The notes under the pieces were generated by a model that worked only from the letters and a program-made list of their open reading frames with translations, made no database searches and was not told where the DNA came from. The translations under genes and the position numbers were made by a program. From the NCBI RefSeq assembly GCF_900143245.1, contig NZ_FRDK01000016.1, forward strand, positions 1 through 41,161: a DNA stretch of 41,161 bases, read 5' to 3'. Each line of letters starts with the position of its first letter. Position 1 is the first letter of the stretch. This document shows, piece by piece, positions 34,883-41,161 of this stretch. This DNA is from Flavobacterium fryxellicola. GTDB taxonomy: Bacteria; Bacteroidota; Bacteroidia; Flavobacteriales; Flavobacteriaceae.

Positions 34883-35299
34883 ATGGATAAAATACCAAAA
34901 GACAAAAAAATAATCCTGTTTGATGGACTATGCAATCTGTGCGATTCGGCGGTGCAATTTATAATTAGGCATGACCAAAAAGATATTTTTAGATTTGTAT
35001 CCTTGCAATCTGATTTAGGAGAGGAAATTATTAAACATTTAGGAATTGACAGACATAAAACAGACAGTATTATTTTGTATCAGCCTGGTTTTGCGTATTA
35101 TTATAAATCGGAAGCTGCACTGGAAATTGCTAAAAATTTAGGTGGAATGTTTTATTTTGCCAACCTCTTTTCAATAGTACCGGTGTCATTTAATAACTAT
35201 ATTTATGATTACATTGCAAAAAACCGCTACAAATGGTATGGTAAAAAAGCCAGTTGTATGATACCCACAAAAGAGCTGCAAGCCAAGTTTTTATACTAA
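34883..35299 (+). CDS. DCC-family thiol-disulfide oxidoreductase-like protein (DUF393)
   Basis: A 138-residue protein with the DCC-type opening ILFDGLCNLC (11-20), where two cysteines form a CxxC motif. Downstream are FRFVSLQSD and a C-terminal RYKWYGKKASCMIPT containing another cysteine. Family members are predicted thioredoxin-like oxidoreductases; no partner has been assigned. It begins 97 bp after the MutS2-like gene. Confidence 0.87.
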   Translation: MDKIPKDKKIILFDGLCNLCDSAVQFIIRHDQKDIFRFVSLQSDLGEEIIKHLGIDRHKTDSIILYQPGFAYYYKSEAALEIAKNLGGMFYFANLFSIVPVSFNNYIYDYIAKNRYKWYGKKASCMIPTKELQAKFLY

Positions 35300-35345
35300 A
35301 TTACCACTTATGATATTTATCATGACTTTTAATTAGTAAGAATAT

Positions 35346-35353
35346 TATATTTG
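35346..35353 (+). promoter_or_regulatory. -7 element of the 43-residue membrane protein
   Basis: TATATTTG is an exact TAnnTTTG match, 23 nt before the ATG at 35377. A -33 TTG is missing; the region has only T-rich sequence. Confidence 0.45.
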
Positions 35354-35376
35354 GTCCAACTTAAAACAAATAAATT

Positions 35377-35508
35377 ATGAAAGACACTACACTTTTTTCA
35401 TGGGATAACGGGACTTTTATAATGATTGTCGTATTCGGTTTAGTAATCGTTGGAATCGTTTCTGCCGTTTTTATTATGATGAATTCTGATAAAAAAATAA
35501 AAAAATAG
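35377..35508 (+). CDS. 43-residue single-span membrane protein
   Basis: ATG to TAG gives MKDTTLFSWDNGT followed by a hydrophobic span (FIMIVVFGLVIVGIVSAVFIMM, residues 14-35) and a basic tail SDKKIKK. This charge pattern suggests N-out, C-in insertion. It has a consensus -7 element upstream and ends just before the terminator that serves the facing ettA gene. Function unknown; similar tiny membrane proteins occur near respiratory or stress genes, but no such link is visible here. Confidence 0.7.
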   Translation: MKDTTLFSWDNGTFIMIVVFGLVIVGIVSAVFIMMNSDKKIKK

Positions 35509-35544
35509 CAAAAAAAGAGGATGACCAATTTTGGACATCCTCTT
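35509..35544 (-). terminator. Terminator of ettA
   Basis: On the minus strand AAGAGGATG pairs with CATCCTCTT over a 12-nt loop (which can itself form a short CCA/TGG pairing), followed by a T run. It ends the ettA transcript; on the plus strand no T run follows. Confidence 0.85.
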
Positions 35545-35569
35545 GCTATTGCTGTTCTAAATGAATAAC

Positions 35570-37264
35570 TTAACTTCTAATTAGTTTTCTGTATTTCAAT
35601 CGTTTTGGCGTTAAATCACCACCTAAACGCTTCTTCTTATTCTCTTCATATTCAGAGAAACCACCTTCAAAATAATACACTTCAGAGTTGCCTTCAAAAG
35701 CTAGAATGTGCGTACAAATTCGGTCTAAAAACCACCTGTCGTGCGAAATTACTACTGCGCAACCTGCAAAATTTTCTAAACCTTCTTCCAGAGCACGAAG
35801 CGTATTGATATCCAAATCATTCGTTGGTTCATCTAGTAACAAAACGTTTCCTTCTTCTTTTAAAGTCATCGCAAGATGCAAACGGTTCCTTTCTCCTCCA
35901 GAAAGCATCGAAACTTTCTTGTTTTGCTCCCCACCACCAAAATTAAAGCGTGATAAGTATGCTCTTGAATTCACTTGCTTTCCTCCCATCATAATCAATT
36001 CTTGACCATCAGCGAAGTTTTCCCAAATTGATTTTTCAGGATTAATATTTGAGTGTGCTTGATCAACATAAGCAATCTTTACGGTGTCACCTATCAAAAA
36101 CTCACCTGAATCTGGTTTTTCTTCTCCCATTATCATTTTGAAAATAGTTGATTTACCCGCACCATTTGGCCCAATAATCCCAACAATTCCTGCTTGTGGT
36201 AATGTAAAGTTTAAATTGTCATACAGTAATTTATCTCCAAATGCTTTAGACACATTCTTAGCCTCAATTACGTTAGTTCCTAAACGTGGACCATTTGGAA
36301 TGTAAATTTCCAAATTTTCGTCTAATTGTTTTTGATCTTCGTTTAATAATTTATCATAGTTCTGTAAACGTGCTTTTTGTTTGGTTTGACGACCTTTAGC
36401 ACCTTGGCGAACCCAATCCAACTCGCGCTCTAAATTTTTTCTACGTTTGGAGGCTGTTTTTTCTTCTAATGCCATTCTACTCGATTTTTGGTCTAGCCAA
36501 GACGAATAATTCCCTTTCCAAGGAATTCCCTCTCCTCTATCCAACTCCAAAATCCAGCCTGCTACATTATCCAAGAAATACCTATCGTGTGTTACAGCAA
36601 TTACTGTTCCTGCATATTGTGCTAAATGTTGCTCTAACCAAAGTACACTTTCAGCATCCAAGTGATTCGTAGGCTCATCTAAAAGCAACACATCCGGTTG
36701 TTGCAACAACAAACGACATAATGCTACGCGTCGACGTTCCCCGCCTGATAAATTCTTGATTGGAGTATCACCTTCAGGCGTGCGCAAGGCATCCATGGCA
36801 ATTTCTAATTTAGTGTCAATTTCCCAAGCACCTAATGCATCAATTTTATCTTGTAAAAGCGCTTGACGATCCATCAATTGCTCCATTTTATCAGCATTTT
36901 CATAGACTTCAGGCAAACCAAAACTGTCATTGATTTTATTGAATTCGTCTAAAACAGCCATTGTCTCAGCTACTCCTTCTCTTACAATTTCAATTACTGT
37001 TTTACTATCATCTAAAATAGGCTCTTGTTCTAAATAACCTACTGTGTACCCTGGTGCAAAAACTACGTCACCTTGATAATTTTTATCAACACCAGCAATT
37101 ATCTTTAACAAAGAGGATTTTCCAGATCCATTTAAACCCAAAATACCAATTTTAGCTCCATAGAAGAAACTCAAATAAATATTTTTAAGGACTGGTTTAT
37201 CCGCTCCTTGATAAGTTTTACTCAATTTGGACATTGAGAAGATTACTTTTTTATCGTCTGCCAT
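35570..37264 (-). CDS. ettA: Energy-dependent translational throttle protein EttA (ABC-F)
   Basis: EttA binds the ribosomal E site and regulates the first rounds of elongation in response to ATP level. The 564-residue protein has two ABC domains without membrane spans: Walker A GLNGSGKSS (43-51) and GPNGAGKST (about 360), signatures LSGGERRR and LSGGERNR, and two LLLDEPTNHLD/LLLDEPTNDLD motifs. Between the domains lies the Lys/Arg-rich P-site tRNA interaction segment (about 265-310). The length and the start MADDKKVIFSMSKLSKTYQG fit EttA better than other ABC-F members. The gene is followed by its own terminator and preceded by a small membrane gene 43 bp upstream. Confidence 0.94.
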   Translation of the reverse strand: MADDKKVIFSMSKLSKTYQGADKPVLKNIYLSFFYGAKIGILGLNGSGKSSLLKIIAGVDKNYQGDVVFAPGYTVGYLEQEPILDDSKTVIEIVREGVAETMAVLDEFNKINDSFGLPEVYENADKMEQLMDRQALLQDKIDALGAWEIDTKLEIAMDALRTPEGDTPIKNLSGGERRRVALCRLLLQQPDVLLLDEPTNHLDAESVLWLEQHLAQYAGTVIAVTHDRYFLDNVAGWILELDRGEGIPWKGNYSSWLDQKSSRMALEEKTASKRRKNLERELDWVRQGAKGRQTKQKARLQNYDKLLNEDQKQLDENLEIYIPNGPRLGTNVIEAKNVSKAFGDKLLYDNLNFTLPQAGIVGIIGPNGAGKSTIFKMIMGEEKPDSGEFLIGDTVKIAYVDQAHSNINPEKSIWENFADGQELIMMGGKQVNSRAYLSRFNFGGGEQNKKVSMLSGGERNRLHLAMTLKEEGNVLLLDEPTNDLDINTLRALEEGLENFAGCAVVISHDRWFLDRICTHILAFEGNSEVYYFEGGFSEYEENKKKRLGGDLTPKRLKYRKLIRS

Positions 37265-37307
37265 TTTTTTTAATTTAAAATTTAAAGTTCAACATTTAAA
37301 ATAACTA

Positions 37308-37490
37308 CTAAAGTCTGCCCTTGAGCGAACTGAAAACCCATGCGTTAGCCAAAAAACCAACTCCTACGGCGGCAAAGCCCCAACCTGCAACGTCATCATA
37401 CCTAAAAGCGCCTAGAGCAATAAGTAATAAACCCATGATAATCATTATTAGAGTGGCCCAACCTAGGATCGTATTTTTATTCATTGCCAT
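37308..37490 (-). CDS. Small two-span membrane protein (CAL67264-type)
   Basis: A 60-residue protein made of two hydrophobic spans (about 10-28 and 33-54) joined by a short GAFRYDDVAG turn, ending in SLKGRL. It fits, from memory, a flavobacterial family of tiny membrane proteins named after CAL67264. The start is either the ATG at 37490 or one two codons later at 37484. It lies 43 bp upstream of ettA on the same strand and could be co-transcribed with it. No function is known. Confidence 0.8.
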   Translation of the reverse strand: MAMNKNTILGWATLIMIIMGLLLIALGAFRYDDVAGWGFAAVGVGFLANAWVFSSLKGRL

Positions 37491-37565
37491 ATTTATGGTA
37501 TTTCGTTTTTAATCCCAATTCTGAAACCTCATAAAGGGTTTGCAAATATCGGGATTTTTTACCCT

Positions 37566-38570
37566 TTAATTAAATATTTTATAAAGCATTTCTCTTAATA
37601 AGTCGGATTGTGACAATGCATTAGCACCAACACCTTTGCTTTTGACGTCAATATCGCGTAGAGCTGCTACAATTTGACTGACTTTTTTCATGGGATAATT
37701 CTTTAAAGCCACATCATATTCTTTTAAAAAGAAAGGATTTACCCCTAGTACTGCCGCAACATTTTTGGGATTCCTATCTTTCAACCCATGGTATTTTAGC
37801 AATTGGATAAAAAATCCAAAAACCAAACTTGTAGTGACTACAAGGGGGTTGTCTTTGGGGTTTTGCGCAAAATTCTCCGCAATAGTATAGGCTTTGAGTT
37901 GATTTCTTTCACCAAGCGCTTTACGCAATTCAAACACATTAAAATCTTTACTAAAACCTATATTCTCTTCAATATGCTTAGGAGTGATGGTACTTCCAGC
38001 AGGCAGAATAATTTGTAATTTTTCCAGTTCATTATTTATTTTGCTCAAGTCTGTTCCCAAAAATTCCACAAGCATGGCTGTAGCTTTGGGCTCAATAGCA
38101 TATTTTTTGCCTCCTAAAACACGTTTAATCCAGTCTGCAACTTGATTTTCGTATAATTTTTTGCTTTCATAAACCACGCCTGACTTAGCCAATAGTTTGG
38201 TCAATTTTTTTCGCTTGTCCAAAGTTTTGTATTTATAACAAAAAACTAAAACTGTAGTCGCCATTGGGTTTTCGGCATAGCTTTCCAGTTTGTCAATGGT
38301 TCGAATCAAATCTTGTGCTTCCTTAACAATTACAACTTGACGCTCTGCCATCATAGGATAGCGTTTAGCGGTAGAAATAATATCTTCTATTGTAACATCT
38401 CTGCCGTACAAAACCGTTTGATTGAATCCTTTTTCCTCTTCCGTGAGGACTTTCCCTTCAATATAGTCCGATAATTTATCGATGTAATACGGCTCTTCAC
38501 CCATCAAAAAATAAAGCGGTTTAATGTTGCCCCCTTTTATATCATTTACAATTTTTAATACTTCGTCCAT
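37566..38570 (-). CDS. holA: DNA polymerase III, delta subunit
   Basis: The delta subunit opens the beta clamp during clamp loading. The 334-residue protein shows the typical start with PLYFLMGEEPYYIDKLSDYI, the AAA-like N-terminal domain (no Walker A, as expected for delta), and a C-terminal helical region ending in SQSDLLREMLYKIF. It is the expected size. It diverges from the HsdR-N-type gene across 93 bp and stands apart from the other replication genes. Confidence 0.92.
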   Translation of the reverse strand: MDEVLKIVNDIKGGNIKPLYFLMGEEPYYIDKLSDYIEGKVLTEEEKGFNQTVLYGRDVTIEDIISTAKRYPMMAERQVVIVKEAQDLIRTIDKLESYAENPMATTVLVFCYKYKTLDKRKKLTKLLAKSGVVYESKKLYENQVADWIKRVLGGKKYAIEPKATAMLVEFLGTDLSKINNELEKLQIILPAGSTITPKHIEENIGFSKDFNVFELRKALGERNQLKAYTIAENFAQNPKDNPLVVTTSLVFGFFIQLLKYHGLKDRNPKNVAAVLGVNPFFLKEYDVALKNYPMKKVSQIVAALRDIDVKSKGVGANALSQSDLLREMLYKIFN

Positions 38571-38651
38571 TTTATAATTTGTTTAAAGTTTGCCGTTTAA
38601 AGTGTTTTGAATCGCATGAAACTTTAAACTTAAAACTTTCAACTAAATAAC

Positions 38652-38659
38652 TATTTTTG
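38652..38659 (+). promoter_or_regulatory. -7 element giving a leaderless transcript
   Basis: TATTTTTG (exact TAnnTTTG) ends only 4 nt before the ATG at 38664, so transcription would start at the initiation codon. A TTG is not clear at the -33 position. Confidence 0.5.
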
Positions 38660-38663
38660 CTTC

Positions 38664-39113
38664 ATGCAGCAATTAAATTTTTCTACCTATCATTTCCGAT
38701 TCAAAAATAGCGAAAATAAAGTGTCCATTTTTGATGAAATCAGGAAAAAATTTATCATTCTTACACCTGAAGAATGGGTTCGCCAGCACGTAGTTCAGTT
38801 TTTATTGGAAGAAAAGAAATATCCAAAATCATTAATTAATGTAGAAAAGGTTTTAAAAGTGAATGGCTTACGCAAAAGATACGACGTCGTCGTTTATAAT
38901 TCTGATGGGTCTATTTTCATTTTAATCGAATGTAAAGCGCCCGAAATTAAAATTGCGCAAGCGACTTTCGACCAAATTGCGCGCTATAATATGACAATGA
39001 AAGCCCAATATTTGATGGTGACTAACGGATTGAATCATTACTTTTGCCAAATGGATTTCGAAAATGAGAAATATCAATTTCTAACTGAATTGCCCCTTTA
39101 TCAAATCCGATAA
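38664..39113 (+). CDS. HsdR N-terminal-like PD-(D/E)XK protein
   Basis: The 149-residue protein matches the small domain family HSDR_N (type I restriction HsdR N-terminal domain). The nuclease core is visible: E37 in TPEEWVRQ, then D74 in RYDVVVYN, then E89-x-K91 in ILIECKAP, with Q104 and Y108 downstream, which is a complete PD-(D/E)XK set. No HsdM, HsdS or helicase gene is next to it, so a stand-alone restriction enzyme is unlikely; flavobacteria often carry such orphan proteins (recalled). Function is unknown. It precedes a glycosyltransferase by 13 bp, and co-transcription is likely. Confidence 0.86.
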   Translation: MQQLNFSTYHFRFKNSENKVSIFDEIRKKFIILTPEEWVRQHVVQFLLEEKKYPKSLINVEKVLKVNGLRKRYDVVVYNSDGSIFILIECKAPEIKIAQATFDQIARYNMTMKAQYLMVTNGLNHYFCQMDFENEKYQFLTELPLYQIR

Positions 39114-39126
39114 TCAAAATTTAAAG

Positions 39127-40113
39127 ATGAAAATAGCTGTTGTAATACTGAATTGGAATGGAATTTTATTGTTAGAAAAATTTTTGCCTTCCCTATTGAA
39201 ATATTCTGCTGAAGCCACAATTTATGTCGCTGATAATGCATCTACAGATGATTCTATTTCCTTCGTCAAAGCTTTTTGCCCTTCGGTACAAATAGTAAAA
39301 AATGAAAGCAATTTAGGATTTGCAGATGGCTATAATCAAGCTTTAAAACACATTGATGCAGAAATATATGCCCTAGTAAACTCTGATATTGAAGTAACCG
39401 AAAATTGGTTGCAACCCATTATCAAAACGTTTGAAAGTGAACCAGACACGGCTATAATTCAGCCTAAAATATTGGATTTTAAACGCAAAGAATATTTTGA
39501 ATATGCAGGAGCAGCTGGAGGATTCATTGACCAATACGGCTACCCCTATTGTCGGGGTCGAATTTTTGATACCTTAGAGAAAGATCATGGACAGTATAAC
39601 GATCATTGCGAGATCTTTTGGGCTTCAGGAGCTTGTTTTTTTATTAGAAGTCAAGTTTATAAAGATCTCAATGGTTTTGATGGAGAATTTTTTGCGCATC
39701 AGGAAGAAATTGATTTGTGCTGGCGTGCTTTCAATAAAGGGTACAAAATAAAATACATTTCGGAATCCGTTGTGTATCATGTTGGAGGAGCAACTTTGCA
39801 ACAGGGCAACCCAAAAAAAACCTTCTTGAACTTCAGAAATTCATTATTAATGTTGACTAAAAATCTTCCGAAAGATAAATTGTATAAAATTCTTTTGGGT
39901 CGAATGGTTCTGGATGGAATTGCTGGATTACAATTTTTAACGCAAAGAAAACCCAAGCATTTTTGGGCAGTATTGAAGGCTCATTGGTCCTTTTATGGCC
40001 TTTTTATAGCTTATTATAAAAGAAGAAATAAATTTCAATATCAGGAATACTATAATGTAAAAAGCATCGTTTACCAATATTACGTAATTTGCGGCAAGGT
40101 CTTTGATAAATAA
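39127..40113 (+). CDS. Glycosyltransferase family 2, rhamnosyltransferase-like
   Basis: A 328-residue GT-A fold protein: nucleotide-sugar binding AVVILNWNG (4-12) and ADNASTDDS, the DxD-like NSDIE (about 89-93), and a catalytic ED in HQEEIDLCWRAF (about 196-207). The C-terminal 80 residues include a hydrophobic stretch (about 270-300) that may touch the membrane. This set is typical of WbbL-like rhamnosyl or related sugar transfer in surface polysaccharide synthesis. There is no adjacent polysaccharide cluster, and the sugar and acceptor are unknown. Confidence 0.86.
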   Translation: MKIAVVILNWNGILLLEKFLPSLLKYSAEATIYVADNASTDDSISFVKAFCPSVQIVKNESNLGFADGYNQALKHIDAEIYALVNSDIEVTENWLQPIIKTFESEPDTAIIQPKILDFKRKEYFEYAGAAGGFIDQYGYPYCRGRIFDTLEKDHGQYNDHCEIFWASGACFFIRSQVYKDLNGFDGEFFAHQEEIDLCWRAFNKGYKIKYISESVVYHVGGATLQQGNPKKTFLNFRNSLLMLTKNLPKDKLYKILLGRMVLDGIAGLQFLTQRKPKHFWAVLKAHWSFYGLFIAYYKRRNKFQYQEYYNVKSIVYQYYVICGKVFDK

Positions 40114-40164
40114 TTTTTAACATTTAATTATATTTTTCAATGCCTTTTATTAACACTTTAAAAC

Positions 40165-40172
40165 TATTTTTG
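40165..40172 (+). promoter_or_regulatory. -7 element of the OmpA-family lipoprotein gene
   Basis: TATTTTTG matches the consensus 22 nt before the ATG at 40195. Upstream is T-rich (TTTTA near 40146), but there is no TTG in the expected place. Confidence 0.5.
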
Positions 40173-40194
40173 TAACTAACTAAACACCCAATTT

Positions 40195-41028
40195 ATGAAA
40201 AAAATCGTAATTGCCTTATCAGTAATGGCCCTTTTAACTTCTTGTGTTTCTAAAAAGAAATACACTGACTTAGAAGCTAGAAACAAAGAAACTCAAGATT
40301 TATTAAATACTGCGACTGTCAAATTAAATTCTTGCTTAGAAGAAAAAGCAGGTCTTGCAGCAACTGCCGCTACTTTAAAAGAACAAAATCAAGGTTTAAT
40401 TAGTGTTTCCAAAGACATGACTGTATTGTCAACTAAGGGTGCTCAAAATATTGAAAAAGCTTTAGAATCTATTAAAGAGAAAGATTTAAAAATAAGCAGA
40501 ATGCAAGATGCGTTAACTAAAAAAGATAGCGTAACATTAGCATTAGTGACGAGTCTAAAAAGTTCAGTAGGAATATCTGATCCAGATATTGAAATAAATG
40601 TTGAAAAAGGAGTTGTTTTTATCTCTATTGCTGACAAATTATTGTTTAAAAGCGGAAGTTACGAAGTAACAGATAGAGCTAAAATGGTTTTAGCTAAAGT
40701 AGCCAAAGTTGTTAACGACAAACCTGATTTTGAATGTATGGTTGAAGGTCATACAGACAATATTCCTTATAACGGTACGGGTGTGTTATTAGACAATTGG
40801 GATTTAAGCGTGAAACGTTCTACTTCTATTATCCGTGTATTAACAAATCAATTAGGTGTTAAACCAGAGCAATTAATTGCTGCCGGAAGAAGCTCTTACA
40901 TTCCTTTAGTTGCCAATGATTCTGCTGAAAACAGATCTCGCAACAGAAGAACTCGTATTGTAGTTTTACCAAAAATTGATCAATTTTACGAAATGATCGA
41001 AAAAGAAATGAAAAAACAAAGACCGTAA
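40195..41028 (+). CDS. OmpA-family peptidoglycan-binding lipoprotein
   Basis: The 277-residue protein begins with a lipoprotein signal (MKKIVIALSVMALLTSC), with C17 as lipidation site. After it comes a coiled-coil-like region (about 25-110, LEARNKETQDLLNTATVKLNS and onward), then the OmpA C-terminal domain (about 135-265) with LLFKSGSYEV, GHTDNIPY, NWDLSVKRS and NRSRNRRTRIVV; these include the Asp and Arg that bind diaminopimelate of peptidoglycan. It probably anchors the outer membrane to the cell wall. It stands alone with its own promoter and terminator. Confidence 0.93.
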   Translation: MKKIVIALSVMALLTSCVSKKKYTDLEARNKETQDLLNTATVKLNSCLEEKAGLAATAATLKEQNQGLISVSKDMTVLSTKGAQNIEKALESIKEKDLKISRMQDALTKKDSVTLALVTSLKSSVGISDPDIEINVEKGVVFISIADKLLFKSGSYEVTDRAKMVLAKVAKVVNDKPDFECMVEGHTDNIPYNGTGVLLDNWDLSVKRSTSIIRVLTNQLGVKPEQLIAAGRSSYIPLVANDSAENRSRNRRTRIVVLPKIDQFYEMIEKEMKKQRP

Positions 41029-41103
41029 TTTCATTCCAATATCAAAAAACAAGCGCCTCAAATTTGGAGGGCACTGAAAAAGTCATTTTATAATTATTAT
41101 CAT

Positions 41104-41144
41104 AAAAACGAGGCAGAAAAACTTTATTTTCTGCCTCGTTTTTT
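41104..41144 (+). terminator. Terminator of the OmpA-family gene
   Basis: A perfect 16-bp stem (41105-41120 with 41127-41142), with CGAGGCAG/CTGCCTCG at its centre, a 6-nt loop and a T-rich 3' side. A long A/T-flanked stem like this may also act in the opposite direction. Confidence 0.92.
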
Positions 41145-41161
41145 GTATTTTTAAATGTAAT

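Noticed and set aside
38664..39113. A type I restriction-modification system
   Set aside because: Only an HsdR-N-like domain of 149 residues is present; there is no motor domain, methylase or specificity gene nearby.

Overview
The window looks like an ordinary chromosomal stretch of an AT-rich member of the Bacteroidota, very probably Flavobacterium or a close relative. The clues are the repeated promoter form TTG-N17..21-TAnnTTTG, the near absence of Shine-Dalgarno sequences, a PorX-type regulator of the type IX secretion system, a DUF3822 protein, a 60-residue double-membrane-span protein of a flavobacterial family, and a biosynthetic arginine decarboxylase beside a deoxyhypusine-synthase-like enzyme. 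No rRNA, CRISPR array, prophage, transposase or conjugation gene is visible.

Layout. 1-7900: a tRNA-Val with its own promoter and terminator, an ABC exporter, proline dehydrogenase convergent to it, aroB, an unrecognised 59-residue ORF with a near-leaderless promoter, and a polyamine-type group (arginine decarboxylase, DHS-like enzyme, very acidic small protein) closed by a terminator. 7937-14290: recQ with a UDG-superfamily DNA glycosylase, then on the minus strand an Lrp/AsnC regulator and ppc with a DinB-family gene. 14303-16242: an M14 metallopeptidase divergent from an XRE-type regulator, with a cluster of TTTAC-N4-GTAAA palindromes sitting on both promoters and on the regulator's start codon. 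16608-23662: an acyltransferase, a spermidine-synthase-fold protein, a potassium channel, kdsB, a RecD-like helicase, DUF3822-rsmD (overlapping) and a ketopantoate-reductase-like gene. 23771-31388: uvrA, a gap holding a dispersed structured repeat, porX, tsaE, a GNAT acetyltransferase, an alanine-dehydrogenase-like enzyme and a membrane-anchored unknown. 31442-31547: a second, inverted copy of the dispersed repeat. 31768-41161: ung, a MutS2-like ATPase lacking the Smr domain, a DCC-family protein, a 43-residue membrane protein, ettA with a small membrane protein, holA, an HsdR-N-like PD-(D/E)XK protein, a family 2 glycosyltransferase and an OmpA-family lipoprotein closed by a strong terminator.

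Most genes are housekeeping: DNA repair and replication (recQ, glycosylases, uvrA, mutS2-like, holA, RecD-like), envelope (kdsB, OmpA lipoprotein, acyltransferase, glycosyltransferase) and central metabolism (ppc, aroB, proline and alanine catabolism). The least explained parts are the operator cluster between the peptidase and XRE genes, the pair of dispersed repeats, the small ORFs, and the polyamine group that has no agmatinase between its two enzymes. All product names rest on motifs and remembered family patterns; no database search was run.
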